A stretch of DNA of 39,506 nt, taken from positions 6,552-46,057 of the forward strand of contig NZ_JAPSKQ010000035.1 in the NCBI RefSeq assembly GCF_031181555.1. The letters run 5' to 3'. Position numbers and translations under genes: made by a program. Shown here in pieces: positions 25,301 to 35,882 of this stretch; the stretch's first letter is position 1; each line of letters opens with the position of its first letter. Source of the stretch: Streptomyces sp. (GTDB lineage: Bacteria > Actinomycetota > Actinomycetes > Streptomycetales > Streptomycetaceae). The notes under the pieces are model-generated. The model was not told where the DNA came from. It saw only the letters and a program-made list of their open reading frames with translations, and ran no database searches.

Positions 25301-25398
25301 GACGTCGGCCGTCCGGCTGCCACGGCGGGGTCCGGCCCCCTGCGGCGCGATCCGGTGGCGGACGTCCTCGACGGTCACGGCCGCCTCCGCGCCCCGGG

Positions 25399-26157
25399 TC
25401 AGGACAGGCCGCCCTGGCGCATGCGCAGCGCGACGAAGGCGAGGCCCAGACCGAGGCCGATGAGCACCAGCCCGCTGCCGAGCGGCAGGATCCGCAGGGC
25501 GGGTTCGACGGAGCGCTCGGCGCTCGTGACGGTGCCCGGCGCGGGTGCCTGTGACGGCGCGGAGGGCACGGGCACCGCTCCTTGCGACGTCGGCGCCCGG
25601 GGGACGGTGTCGCCGCTGCCGGGGGCCCGGGACACGGTGTCGCCGTCCCTCTCACGGGGCGCGTCGGGCAGGCCTCCGACGCCCGCCGTGTCCGGCCGCT
25701 CGATCCCGGCGTCGGCATCCGGTCTCCTCGGCACGGTGCCCGGACCCCCGTCGTCCGCCTCGCGCGGATCACCCCTTCCGCGTTCCCCCCTGTCGTGCGG
25801 AGCCCTCTCGGCCGTCTCCCGCCGCCCGGGTCGTTCCCGTCCCTCACCGGCCCGGCTCCCGGCCCGGGACGGCTCGTCCGAGGGAGAGGAGGAGGAAGGG
25901 GAAAAGGAGGAAAAGGAGGAAGAGGAGGAAGAGGAGGTGGAGGGAGAAGGCGAGGGCGAGGGGGAACGGGACACGAGGCCGGCGCCCGGCGCCTCCTCGG
26001 CCGCGTGCGCCACGGGAGTACCGAAGGGCGTCACGGCAGAGGCGTACGGCATCACCACCGCCCCCGTCCCCAGGACGACGCCCGTTCCCAGGACGGCCCC
26101 CACCCGCAGGGCGACCCCCACCCCCGTCGCCCCCACTGTGCGCAGCCATGGAGTCAC
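25399..26157 (-). CDS. Putative secreted, Ser/Pro-rich, C-terminally membrane-anchored protein
   Basis: A 252-residue protein I do not recognise. An N-terminal signal segment (about 1-48) ends near AHAAEE. A run of Ser-Pro then Ser repeats follows (about 58-90), then a charged, Arg/Glu/Asp/Pro-rich spacer. One hydrophobic helix lies near the C-terminus (LPLGSGLVLIGLGLGLAFVALRM) with a basic tail. This looks like a cell-surface stalk anchored in the membrane. The GTG at 26157 has GGGAGG about 10 bases upstream. Amino-acid composition differs sharply from its neighbours. Confidence 0.6.
   Translation of the reverse strand: MTPWLRTVGATGVGVALRVGAVLGTGVVLGTGAVVMPYASAVTPFGTPVAHAAEEAPGAGLVSRSPSPSPSPSTSSSSSSSFSSFSPSSSSPSDEPSRAGSRAGEGRERPGRRETAERAPHDRGERGRGDPREADDGGPGTVPRRPDADAGIERPDTAGVGGLPDAPRERDGDTVSRAPGSGDTVPRAPTSQGAVPVPSAPSQAPAPGTVTSAERSVEPALRILPLGSGLVLIGLGLGLAFVALRMRQGGLS
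25876..25965 (+). repeat. Purine-rich GAGGA-type low-complexity tract
   Basis: Almost uninterrupted purines on the + strand (repeats of GAGGA, GAAAAGGA and GAGGAA), encoding the poly-Ser and Ser-Pro stretch on the - strand. It is slippage-prone microsatellite-like DNA. Confidence 0.75.
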
Positions 26158-26381
26158 GACCGTGACCTCCCGCGCCGACCGGTGCGCGTGCGCACCGCCG
26201 GCTAGATGGGACGGATGGACGCCAACAGCCTGCCATTCCCCCAGGAGCCGGGCATTCCGGATACCTCCGTCGGGTGGACCCCGCCCGGCCGGACGGCACA
26301 TCCGTCCGCTCCGGCACGGTGGATCAAGCATCTCCGGGGGCACCACCGTGGGGAGACACCGGCGTACGAGAGAATGGCGGC

Positions 26382-26924
26382 ATGGAGATGCCGAGGAACG
26401 AACGGTCGCCGGAGAATCCGCAGATCCTGGTCGTCGGCCAGGACGGTATGGCGCTCAGTGGCGGTACCGGAGACGAGGACTCCCGCGAGACCCCGGTGAC
26501 GGAGCAGGTGGAGCAGCCCGCGAAGGTCATGCGGATCGGCAGCATGATCAAGCAGCTGCTGGAGGAGGTGCGCGCCGCTCCTCTGGACGAGGCCAGCCGG
26601 GTCCGGCTCAAGGAGATCCACGCCAGCTCGGTGAAGGAGCTGGAGGACGGTCTGGCGCCCGAGCTGGTCGAGGAGCTGGAGCGGCTCTCCCTGCCCTTCA
26701 CGGACGAGGCGACCCCGAGCGACGCCGAACTGCGGATCGCGCAGGCCCAGTTGGTGGGCTGGCTGGAGGGCCTGTTCCACGGCATCCAGACCACGCTCTT
26801 CGCCCAGCAGATGGCCGCGCGCGCCCAGCTGGAACAGATGCGCCGCGCCCTCCCGCCCGGTGCCGGCGACGGCCACGAGGACTCCCACCACATGGGCGGC
26901 CGCTCGGGCGGACCGTACCTGTAA
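26382..26924 (+). CDS. bpa: Bacterial proteasome activator Bpa (PafE, DUF2587)
   Basis: A 180-residue activator of the 20S proteasome. Bpa forms ATP-independent rings that open the proteasome gate and feed unfolded proteins such as HspR. The core helices are recognisable (VMRIGSMIKQLLEEVRAAPLDEASRVRLKEIHASSVKELEDGL and LVGWLEGLFHGIQTTLFAQQMAARAQLEQM). The C-terminus GGPYL matches the GxYL docking motif class that inserts into proteasome pockets. ATG 26382 or 26388 may be used; GAGAAT 6 bases before 26382 suggests a leaderless transcript. Confidence 0.93.
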   Translation: MEMPRNERSPENPQILVVGQDGMALSGGTGDEDSRETPVTEQVEQPAKVMRIGSMIKQLLEEVRAAPLDEASRVRLKEIHASSVKELEDGLAPELVEELERLSLPFTDEATPSDAELRIAQAQLVGWLEGLFHGIQTTLFAQQMAARAQLEQMRRALPPGAGDGHEDSHHMGGRSGGPYL

Positions 26925-26965
26925 CCGCCACCCGTCACCGTTTCCGCGGACCGCGGACAGCGCGG

Positions 26966-26996
26966 AAGGGGCCCGGCATCCGATGCCGGGCCCCTT
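26966..26996. terminator. Bidirectional terminator between bpa and the kinase gene
   Basis: A perfect 14-bp stem (26966-26979 with 26983-26996) and a 3-base loop. It lies between convergent bpa and the PASTA kinase. Confidence 0.88.
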
Positions 26997-27021
26997 CGTC
27001 ACGCCTCGTACGGCCCCGGGG

Positions 27022-28671
27022 TCAGGACGGGGGGTTGCCCGTCGAGACCTTGAGGGTGATCTCGGGCATGTCCTCGGGGTCGACGTCCGTGCCGGCCGGC
27101 GGGAACTGGTCCCTGACGGAGCCCTCGCCGTAAGTGTTCTCGTCAACCTCGATGATCTTGAAGTCTCCCCAGCCGGCGGCCTGGAAGCACTCCTTCACCG
27201 ACTTGATGTACTTGAACCTGAAGTCGGGGAGCCGGATCTTGTCGGGGTCGTTGTACGACTCCAGCGGCTCCTCGCACTCCTCCTTGTCGATCGTCTTCGT
27301 CGTGTCCGGCCCGCGGTAGCCCACCGCCTTGCTCGCCGACGCCGATGCCGAAGCCGAGGCGCCGCCGTCTTTGCCCTGGGTCTCCTTGTCGTCGCCGTTC
27401 AGGGCCAGCACCCCGATCAGGCCGCCGACGACGAGGAGGGACACGACGATCGCCCCGATGATCACCGGCTTGTTGCTCCGGCGGCCGCCCGAGTCGCCCG
27501 ACACCGAGGCCTGGGGCGAGATGGTGTACGGCGGCGGGGTCGACGGCCCCGGCTGCTGCGGGGAGTACGCCGACGGGGCGGGAGTCCGGTAGCCGCCCTG
27601 CTGCGGATAGCCGTACGCGGGGGACGGCGCCGGGGTGCCGTACGGGTTCTGGTGCGGGGCCGGCTGGTACGGCGTCTGGATGTTGCCCGTGGGCGCCGGG
27701 GTCGCCTGGTCGACGGGCGGGAACACCGCGGAGCCGACGCCCGCGCCGCTGGGCGCCTGGGTGCCCGGGACGATGCTCGGCGGGGCCGGGTGGAAGGACT
27801 GCGCCACCCGCAGGCACTCGCCGCGCATGGCCTCCGCGCTGGGGAAACGCTCGTTCGGGTTCTTCTTCAGCGCGCGGGCGATCAGCGCGTCCACGGCCGG
27901 CGGCAGCGAGCGGTTGATCGAGGACGCCGTCGGCGGCTCCTCCTGCACGTGCGCGTACGCGATGGCCAGCGGCGAGTCCGCGTCGAACGGCAGCCGCCCG
28001 GTGACCAGCTGGAACAGCATGATGCCGACCGAGTACAGGTCGCTGCGCGCGTCCACGCCCCGGCCGAGCGCCTGCTCCGGCGAGAGGTACTGCGGGGTGC
28101 CGACGACCATGCCGGTCTGCGTCATCGACGTCACACCGGACTGCATGGCGCGGGCGATGCCGAAGTCCATCACCTTGACCACGCCGCGCTTGGTCATCAT
28201 CACGTTGCCCGGCTTGATGTCCCGGTGGACCAGCCCCATCTCGTGGCTGATCTCCAGCGCCGCCAGCACGTCCGCGGTGATCTTCAGCGCCTTGTCGGCG
28301 GGCATCGCGCCGTACTGCCGCACGTCCTCGTCGAGCACCGAGCCGAGCGGGCGGCCCTCGACGTACTCCATGACGATGTACGGCGTCGTCATGCCGTCCA
28401 CATCGTCCTCGCCGGTGTCGAAGACCGACACGATGTTGGTGTGCGTGAGTTTCGCCACGGACTGGGCCTCGCGGCGGAAGCGCTCGCGGAAGGCCTGTTC
28501 CCGGCCGAGTTCCGTGTGCAATGTCTTGATGGCGACCTGGCGGTCGAGCACGCTGTCGTAGGCCAGGTGCACCGAGGCCATGCCGCCCTGGCCGAGCAGG
28601 TCCCGCAGTTGGTACCGCCCGCCGGCGAGTGCCCGCCCCGCGTCCCGGCCCCGTGCGCCGTCCTGGCTCAT
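27022..28671 (-). CDS. Transmembrane Ser/Thr protein kinase with one PASTA domain
   Basis: A 549-residue PknB-type kinase. The cytoplasmic kinase domain has the Gly loop GQGGMASV, Lys49, HRDIKPGN with catalytic Asp151, DFG at 169-171 and an activation loop rich in Thr/Ser (SGVTSMTQTGMVVGTPQY). A Pro/Gln-rich juxtamembrane linker (about 290-390) leads to one membrane helix at about 402-424. A poly Ser-Ala stretch precedes a single extracellular PASTA-like domain (about 480-545). PASTA domains bind peptidoglycan fragments, and most Streptomyces PknB proteins carry several. A promoter with TTGACG lies upstream. Confidence 0.93.
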   Translation of the reverse strand: MSQDGARGRDAGRALAGGRYQLRDLLGQGGMASVHLAYDSVLDRQVAIKTLHTELGREQAFRERFRREAQSVAKLTHTNIVSVFDTGEDDVDGMTTPYIVMEYVEGRPLGSVLDEDVRQYGAMPADKALKITADVLAALEISHEMGLVHRDIKPGNVMMTKRGVVKVMDFGIARAMQSGVTSMTQTGMVVGTPQYLSPEQALGRGVDARSDLYSVGIMLFQLVTGRLPFDADSPLAIAYAHVQEEPPTASSINRSLPPAVDALIARALKKNPNERFPSAEAMRGECLRVAQSFHPAPPSIVPGTQAPSGAGVGSAVFPPVDQATPAPTGNIQTPYQPAPHQNPYGTPAPSPAYGYPQQGGYRTPAPSAYSPQQPGPSTPPPYTISPQASVSGDSGGRRSNKPVIIGAIVVSLLVVGGLIGVLALNGDDKETQGKDGGASASASASASKAVGYRGPDTTKTIDKEECEEPLESYNDPDKIRLPDFRFKYIKSVKECFQAAGWGDFKIIEVDENTYGEGSVRDQFPPAGTDVDPEDMPEITLKVSTGNPPS

Positions 28672-28750
28672 GTTCCGCGTCCCCCGTAGCCTCTCCGGCG
28701 CCGCCGTCGGTGACCGATCCGTCGTAGATCCAATGTGCTATTCCCGGCCA

Positions 28751-28778
28751 AGTCTGCCCCAGGCCACTGACACGTCAA
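28751..28778 (-). promoter_or_regulatory. Candidate promoter of the PASTA kinase gene
   Basis: On the - strand: -35 TTGACG (28773-28778), 16-bp spacer, -10 CAGACT (28751-28756), close to the Streptomyces housekeeping TTGACN/TAGANT pattern. The leader would be about 75 bases. In the rest of the 346-bp divergent gap (28672-29017) I see no convincing promoter for the rightward kinase. Confidence 0.5.
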
Positions 28779-29017
28779 GCGCGGTGCCCGTTCCGTGACC
28801 GTACGCGAAAGAAGCGTCGCGGAAGCGTTACAGGGGCCGCGCGGCCGGTACGCAGAATTTGCACGACAGTACGGAGTGCGGGTTTGATGACCGGTCCGTC
28901 TCGTGTCGGTCCTGGCAGCCCGTCCCGGACCGGAGGCTTGCGCGGAGGCTGTAGCGTGGCCGACGGAGACCGTAACAACACCGCGCGCACCGCGGGCAGA
29001 AACGACGGCGAGGACTG

Positions 29018-30613
<1,596 letters not shown>

Positions 30614-30651
30614 CCCGTCGTCGTCGGACCGCCCCTTCCCGGCCGCTCCCC

Positions 30652-31683
30652 TCACCCCACGAACGCCCCGCACACCGCGTCGTACTCCCGGGTCCACCAC
30701 ACCGCCAGTGCCGCGGTGGCCGGGAACTGGGAGTCCGCTCGGGTGTCGCCGCGCTCGTAGTGCCAGCGGAGCATCCAGAAGTCGTTGAGGCGCTCCCACC
30801 ACACCCGGTGCACCGCCGCCGCCAGCTGGGAGGGCGTCGCCCCCGCGGCACGCCGGTACGCGCGCGCGTAGGGCCGTACTCTCCGCAGGTCGAGCGTGCC
30901 CGTCGGCCGGACGAAGAAGATCGCCGCGGCGCGTACGGCCTCCTCCGCGCGGGGCCGCACGCCCAGCCGGTCCCAGTCGACGATCGCGGCGGGCGCGTCC
31001 CCCCGGTAGAGCACGTTGAACGGGTGGAAGTCCCCGTGCACCCACCCCACCGCGCCCCCGCGCGGAGGACGCCGGTCGGCGTGCCGCTCCAGGAGGGCGC
31101 GGCGTTCGAGCAGGCGGTGCCGGGCGAGTGCGTCGAAGGAGTCGGCGGGCCGGTGCCGGCGCACGCGCGTGAGCAGGTCGTCGATGAGGGCGAAGGTGTC
31201 CGCCGGGTCGGCGCTCTCCGCGGGGGCCGGACCGGCGCGTCCGTGCGCCGGCATCACGTGCTCCAGCCCGGCGTGCACCGCCCCCAGCAGTGACCCCAGC
31301 CGTCCGCACTGGCCCGGCGTGAGCTGCCCGCCGTGCCGGTGCCGGCCGTCGATCCACGGGTGCAGGGCGTACGCGTGGCCGCCGACGACCGCGACGGTGC
31401 GCCCGTCCCGGCCGGGGAGCGGCGGGGCCACCGGAACCCCGAGGTCGGCCAGGCGCCGGGTGGCCCGGTGCTGGCGGACGATGGCGGCCGGGTCGGCGGT
31501 CTCGGGGTCGAAGTGGTGCTTGAGGAAGAACCGGCCGCGCGTCGTGCACAGGCGGTAGCCGCGGTTGAGCAGGCCCTCGTCGACCGGTTCGCAGGTGAGG
31601 GGCGAGCCGGCGGCGTACCGGCGCAGCAGGGCGCCCAGTGGGGGCGCGTTCGGTACAGGGGGTGGTACACAGAGGCGCGACAC
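30652..31683 (-). CDS. Aminoglycoside-phosphotransferase-fold (APH) family protein
   Basis: A 343-residue APH-fold kinase. The catalytic loop VHGDFHPFNVLY (His216, Asp218, Asn223) and metal-binding DWD (236-238) are intact. An N-terminal Lys (FFLKHHFDPE) fits the ATP lysine. This family includes choline, homoserine and antibiotic kinases; the substrate cannot be assigned and resistance should not be assumed. The GTG start at 31683 is supported by TAGCAT 7 bases upstream (31691-31696), suggesting leaderless translation. It converges on the rightward kinase. Confidence 0.87.
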   Translation of the reverse strand: MSRLCVPPPVPNAPPLGALLRRYAAGSPLTCEPVDEGLLNRGYRLCTTRGRFFLKHHFDPETADPAAIVRQHRATRRLADLGVPVAPPLPGRDGRTVAVVGGHAYALHPWIDGRHRHGGQLTPGQCGRLGSLLGAVHAGLEHVMPAHGRAGPAPAESADPADTFALIDDLLTRVRRHRPADSFDALARHRLLERRALLERHADRRPPRGGAVGWVHGDFHPFNVLYRGDAPAAIVDWDRLGVRPRAEEAVRAAAIFFVRPTGTLDLRRVRPYARAYRRAAGATPSQLAAAVHRVWWERLNDFWMLRWHYERGDTRADSQFPATAALAVWWTREYDAVCGAFVG

Positions 31684-32093
31684 GCGGCAGATGCTAGGGC
31701 ACTCTCCGGGGCTCCTGAGCTGCGCCTTGTCACAGACGGTCAGTTCCAGTCGCCGACCGTGCTCGAATTGGCGCCGATCGCGAAACTCGACTCTTCCCGT
31801 GTCCGGGGTGACCGGGATAACGTGCCGTTGCTCCGGCCTCTTGCAAGGCTGTGACCAGCGCGCCTTCGAATTCTTGCGGATTTACTTGGAAATCCAAGCA
31901 AAAACGCAGGTCAGAGGAGGTTTCACAGATATGTGAAGTACTGGGTAACGTGCTTGTTGCAGGGCGCTCGCCGGGGCACCTGTCACGCCTGTTCCCGGCC
32001 GAGTGGCACCCACCCCGTGCCCGGTGGTCGAGAAAAGGTGAGCCGCACTGGCCTACCGGCAACCCCGGGGGCCGGACCGACGGAGGAGCACAC
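31684..32093. promoter_or_regulatory. 410-bp control region upstream of bkd2 with two dyads
   Basis: A comparatively AT-rich gap. It contains CTTGGA-AA-TCCAAG (31885-31898) and TTCACA-N4-TGTGAA (31922-31937), both with perfect 6-bp arms. It has no PaaR-type box. A frame running into bkd2 from about 31851 exists but has no start signal and unconserved composition. The dyads are candidate regulator sites (Lrp or other); a firm -35/-10 pair was not found. Confidence 0.45.
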
Positions 32094-33311
32094 GTGACCG
32101 TGGAGAGCACTGCCGCGCGCACACCGCGACGCAGCGCCGGAACCAAGGCCGGCACCACCGGCACCAAACGCACCACCAACACCACCAAGAAGGCCACCGG
32201 CGCGAGGAAGAGCTCCGGAAAGAGCGCCGAGCCCGCCCTCGTCCAGCTGCTGACCCCCGAGGGCAAGCGCGTCAAGAACGCCGAGTTCGACAAGTACGTC
32301 GCCGGCATCACGGCCGAGGAGCTGCGCGGCCTGTACCGCGACATGGTGCTCACCCGCCGCTTCGACGCCGAGGCCACCTCCCTGCAGCGCCAGGGCGAGC
32401 TGGGCCTGTGGGCCTCGCTGCTCGGCCAGGAGGCGGCGCAGATCGGCTCCGGCCGGGCCCTGCGCGACGACGACTACGTCTTCCCCACCTACCGTGAACA
32501 CGGTGTCGCCTGGTGCCGCGGGGTGGACCCGACCAACCTGCTCGGCATGTTCCGCGGCGTCAACAACGGCGGCTGGGACCCGAACGGCAACAACTTCCAC
32601 CTGTACACGATCGTCATCGGCTCCCAGACCCTGCACGCCACGGGGTACGCGATGGGCGTCGCCAAGGACGGCGCGGACAGCGCGGTGATCGCCTACTTCG
32701 GCGACGGCGCCTCCAGCCAGGGCGACGTGGCCGAGGCCTTCACCTTCTCCGCGGTCTACAACGCCCCCGTGGTGTTCTTCTGCCAGAACAACCAGTGGGC
32801 GATCTCCGAGCCCACCGAGAAGCAGTCCCGCGTGCCGCTGTACCAGCGCGCGCAGGGCTTCGGCTTCCCGGGCGTCCGGGTGGACGGCAACGACGTCCTG
32901 GCGAACCTGGCCGTCACCAAGTGGGCCCTGGAGCGGGCCCGCGCCGGTGAGGGCCCGACGCTGGTCGAGGCGTTCACCTACCGCATGGGCGCCCACACCA
33001 CCTCCGACGACCCGACCCGGTACCGGGGTGACGAGGAGCGGCTGGCCTGGGAGGCCAAGGACCCGATCCTGCGTCTTCGCCGCTACCTGGAGTCCTCGAA
33101 CCACGCGGACGAGGGATTCTTCGCGGAACTCGAGTCCGAGAGCGAGGCGTTGGGCAGACGAGTGCGCGAAGCGGTCCGTGCCATGCCGGACCCGGACCAT
33201 TTCGCCATCTTCGAGAACGTGTACGCGGACGGACACGCGCTCGTGGACGAGGAGCGGGCGCAGTTCGCCGCCTACCAGGCGTCGTTCGCGGACGCGGACG
33301 GGGGAAAGTGA
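32094..33311 (+). CDS. 2-oxoacid dehydrogenase E1 alpha subunit with basic N-terminal tail (bkd2 operon)
   Basis: A 405-residue E1alpha of the branched-chain 2-oxoacid dehydrogenase type. The ThDP motif runs from GDG at 203-205 to NN at 232-233 (GDGASSQGDVAEAF...CQNN). YRMGAHTTSDDPTRYR and a complete C-terminal domain are present. Residues 8-47 form an unusual Thr/Ala/Gly/Lys-rich tail with 11 basic and one acidic residue, resembling histone H1-like tails. The GTG at 32094 has GGAGGAG about 6 bases upstream. Two bases separate its stop from E1beta. Confidence 0.94.
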   Translation: MTVESTAARTPRRSAGTKAGTTGTKRTTNTTKKATGARKSSGKSAEPALVQLLTPEGKRVKNAEFDKYVAGITAEELRGLYRDMVLTRRFDAEATSLQRQGELGLWASLLGQEAAQIGSGRALRDDDYVFPTYREHGVAWCRGVDPTNLLGMFRGVNNGGWDPNGNNFHLYTIVIGSQTLHATGYAMGVAKDGADSAVIAYFGDGASSQGDVAEAFTFSAVYNAPVVFFCQNNQWAISEPTEKQSRVPLYQRAQGFGFPGVRVDGNDVLANLAVTKWALERARAGEGPTLVEAFTYRMGAHTTSDDPTRYRGDEERLAWEAKDPILRLRRYLESSNHADEGFFAELESESEALGRRVREAVRAMPDPDHFAIFENVYADGHALVDEERAQFAAYQASFADADGGK

Positions 33312-33312
33312 C

Positions 33313-34290
33313 ATGGCAGAGAAGATGGCCCTGGCCAAGGCGATCAACGAGTCGCTGCGCCGTGCCCTGGAGGCGGACCCGAAGGTCGTCGTCATGGGCG
33401 AGGACGTCGGCAAGCTCGGCGGCGTCTTCCGGGTGACGGACGGCCTGCAGAAGGACTTCGGCGAGAGCCGCGTCATCGACACCCCGCTCGCCGAGTCGGG
33501 CATCGTCGGCACGGCGATCGGCCTGGCCCTGCGCGGCTACCGCCCGGTGGTGGAGATCCAGTTCGACGGCTTCGTCTTCCCGGCGTACGACCAGATCGTC
33601 ACGCAGCTCGCGAAGATGCACGCCCGCTCGCTGGGCAAGGTCAAGCTGCCGGTCGTCGTGCGCATCCCCTACGGCGGCGGCATCGGCGCGGTGGAGCACC
33701 ACTCCGAGTCCCCGGAGTCGCTGTTCGCGCACGTGGCGGGCCTGAAGATCGTCTCCCCGTCGAACGCGTCCGACGCGTACTGGATGATGCAGCAGGCCGT
33801 CCAGAGCGACGACCCGGTGATCTTCTTCGAGCCCAAGCGGCGCTACTGGGACAAGGCCGAGGTGAACACCGAGGCGATCCCCGGCCCGCTGCACACCGCG
33901 CGGGTGGTGCGCGAGGGCAGTGACCTGACCCTCGCGGCCTACGGCCCGATGGTGAAGCTGTGCCAGGAGGCCGCGGACGCGGCGGCCGAGGAGGGCCGCT
34001 CCCTGGAGGTGCTGGACCTGCGCTCGGTCTCCCCGATCGACTTCGACTCGATCCAGGCGTCGGTGGAGAAGACGCGCCGCCTGGTCGTCGTCCACGAGGC
34101 ACCGGTGTTCTTCGGCTCCGGCGCGGAGATCGCCGCGCGGATCACGGAGCGCTGCTTCTACCACCTGGAGGCCCCGGTGCTGCGGGTGGGCGGCTACCAC
34201 GCCCCGTACCCGCCGGCCCGCCTGGAGGAGTCCTACCTCCCGGACCTGGACCGGGTGCTGGACGCCGTCGACCGCTCGCTGGCGTACTGA
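33313..34290 (+). CDS. 2-oxoacid dehydrogenase E1 beta subunit (bkd2 operon)
   Basis: A 325-residue E1beta. Blocks VMGEDVGKLGGVFRVTDGL, DTPLAESGIVGTAIGLALRGYRPVVEIQFDGF and RIPYGGGIGAVEHHSESPESLF closely parallel the bkd1 subunit, so the two operons are paralogous. It pairs with the bkd2 E1alpha in the cytoplasmic complex. Confidence 0.95.
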   Translation: MAEKMALAKAINESLRRALEADPKVVVMGEDVGKLGGVFRVTDGLQKDFGESRVIDTPLAESGIVGTAIGLALRGYRPVVEIQFDGFVFPAYDQIVTQLAKMHARSLGKVKLPVVVRIPYGGGIGAVEHHSESPESLFAHVAGLKIVSPSNASDAYWMMQQAVQSDDPVIFFEPKRRYWDKAEVNTEAIPGPLHTARVVREGSDLTLAAYGPMVKLCQEAADAAAEEGRSLEVLDLRSVSPIDFDSIQASVEKTRRLVVVHEAPVFFGSGAEIAARITERCFYHLEAPVLRVGGYHAPYPPARLEESYLPDLDRVLDAVDRSLAY

Positions 34291-34300
34291 GGAGAGGGTC

Positions 34301-35737
34301 GTGACGACGATGACGAACGCGTCCGTACGCGAGTTCAAGATGCCGGACGTGGGCGAGGGCCTCACCGAGGCCGAGATCCTCAAGTGGTACGTCCAGCCCG
34401 GCGACACCGTCACCGACGGCCAGGTGGTGTGCGAGGTCGAGACGGCGAAGGCGGCCGTCGAACTGCCCATCCCCTACGACGGTGTGGTCCGCGAACTGCA
34501 CTTCCCCGAGGGCACCACGGTGGACGTGGGCACGTCCATCATCGCGGTGGAGGTCGCGGGCGGTCCGGCTCCGGAGGCCCAGGCCCCCGCGCCGGTGGCG
34601 GAACCGGAGCCCGCGTCGGCTCCGCAGGAGCCGAAGACCGAGGGCTCGGGCCGCCAGCCCGTGCTGGTCGGCTACGGCGTGGCGACGTCCTCCACGCGCC
34701 GCCGCCCGCGCAGGGCCGCGCCGGACGCCGCCGCCCAGCAGGTGGCGGCGGCCGTCCAGACGGAACTGAACGGCCGCACCCCGGCACCGGCGCCCGTCGC
34801 CGGGCCGGCCGCCGCGCAGCAGCGCCCGCTGGCCAAGCCGCCGGTGCGCAAGCTGGCGAAGGACCTCGGCGTCGACCTGGCCACGGTCACCCCGACCGGC
34901 CCGGACGGCGTCATCACCCGCGAGGACGTCCACGCGGCGGTGGCGCGGCCGACGGCTCCGGCCGAGCCCGAGGCCCAGGTACCGGCGGCCGCACCCGCCC
35001 CGGCGGCCGCTCCGGCCCCGGTGTCGTACGACACCGCCCGCGAGACCCGCATCCCGGTCAAGGGCGTCCGCAAGGCCACGGCGGCGGCGATGGTCGGTTC
35101 GGCGTTCACCGCGCCGCACGTCACGGAGTTCGTGACGGTGGACGTGACGCGCACGATGAAGCTGGTGGAGGAGCTGAAGCGGGACGAGGAGTTCGCGGGC
35201 CTGCGCGTGAACCCCCTCCTGCTGATCGCCAAGGCCCTGCTGGTCGCGATCAGGCGCAACCCCGACATCAACGCCTCCTGGGACGAGGCGGCCCAGGAGA
35301 TCGTGGTCAAGCACTACGTCAACCTGGGCATCGCGGCGGCCACCCCGCGCGGCCTGATCGTCCCGAACATCAAGGACGCCCACGCCAAGACGCTGCCCCA
35401 GCTCGCCGAATCCCTGGGCGAACTGGTGTCCACGGCACGGGAGGGCAGGACCTCCCCGTCCGCGATGCAGGGCGGCACGGTGACGATCACCAACGTCGGC
35501 GTCTTCGGCGTCGACACGGGCACGCCGATCCTCAACCCCGGCGAGTCCGCGATCCTCGCGGTCGGTGCGATCAAGCCCCAGCCGTGGGTCCACAAGGGCA
35601 AGGTGAAGCCCCGTCAGGTGACCACCCTGGCGCTGAGCTTCGACCACCGCCTGGTGGACGGGGAGTTGGGCTCCAAGGTCCTGGCCGACGTGGCCGCGGT
35701 CCTGGAACAGCCGAAGCGCCTGATCACCTGGGCGTGA
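34301..35737 (+). CDS. 2-oxoacid dehydrogenase E2 acyltransferase (bkd2 operon)
   Basis: A 478-residue E2. It has one lipoyl domain (Lys50 in VETAKAAVEL), an Ala/Pro linker, a subunit-binding domain (PPVRKLAKDLGVDLATVTPTGPDGVI) and a catalytic domain with DHRLVDGE (His449, Asp453). GTG 34301 follows GGAGAGG; the ATG three codons later is an alternative. It makes branched acyl-CoAs with E1 and an unlinked E3. It is more canonical than the bkd1 E2 in its linker. Confidence 0.94.
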   Translation: MTTMTNASVREFKMPDVGEGLTEAEILKWYVQPGDTVTDGQVVCEVETAKAAVELPIPYDGVVRELHFPEGTTVDVGTSIIAVEVAGGPAPEAQAPAPVAEPEPASAPQEPKTEGSGRQPVLVGYGVATSSTRRRPRRAAPDAAAQQVAAAVQTELNGRTPAPAPVAGPAAAQQRPLAKPPVRKLAKDLGVDLATVTPTGPDGVITREDVHAAVARPTAPAEPEAQVPAAAPAPAAAPAPVSYDTARETRIPVKGVRKATAAAMVGSAFTAPHVTEFVTVDVTRTMKLVEELKRDEEFAGLRVNPLLLIAKALLVAIRRNPDINASWDEAAQEIVVKHYVNLGIAAATPRGLIVPNIKDAHAKTLPQLAESLGELVSTAREGRTSPSAMQGGTVTITNVGVFGVDTGTPILNPGESAILAVGAIKPQPWVHKGKVKPRQVTTLALSFDHRLVDGELGSKVLADVAAVLEQPKRLITWA

Positions 35738-35750
35738 CCGCTCGGCACTG

Positions 35751-35781
35751 CGGCGGCCCCCGCCTCCGGGCGGGGCCGCCG
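35751..35781 (+). terminator. Terminator of the bkd2 operon
   Basis: CGGCGGCCCCCGCC (35751-35764) pairs with GGCGGGGCCGCCG (35769-35781) with one bulged C and a 4-base loop, 13 bases past the stop. Confidence 0.75.
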
Positions 35782-35882
35782 TGGTGTCCGGGCGTCCGTC
35801 ACGGGGAAGTGGGCCCGGCGGGCTGGTCGGCGGACACCCGGGCGTCCTGCGACACCGTCGCCGCCGCCACCCCGGTCGGGCC

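Noticed and set aside
30652..31683. Antibiotic resistance aminoglycoside phosphotransferase
   Set aside because: Only the generic APH-fold motifs are present; the sequence gives no reason to assign resistance.
31851..32093. An in-frame 81-codon upstream extension of the bkd2 E1alpha
   Set aside because: No ribosome binding site at its start, and its sequence is unlike E1alpha proteins. GTG 32094 has a strong GGAGGAG. The region holds two dyads and is better read as regulatory.
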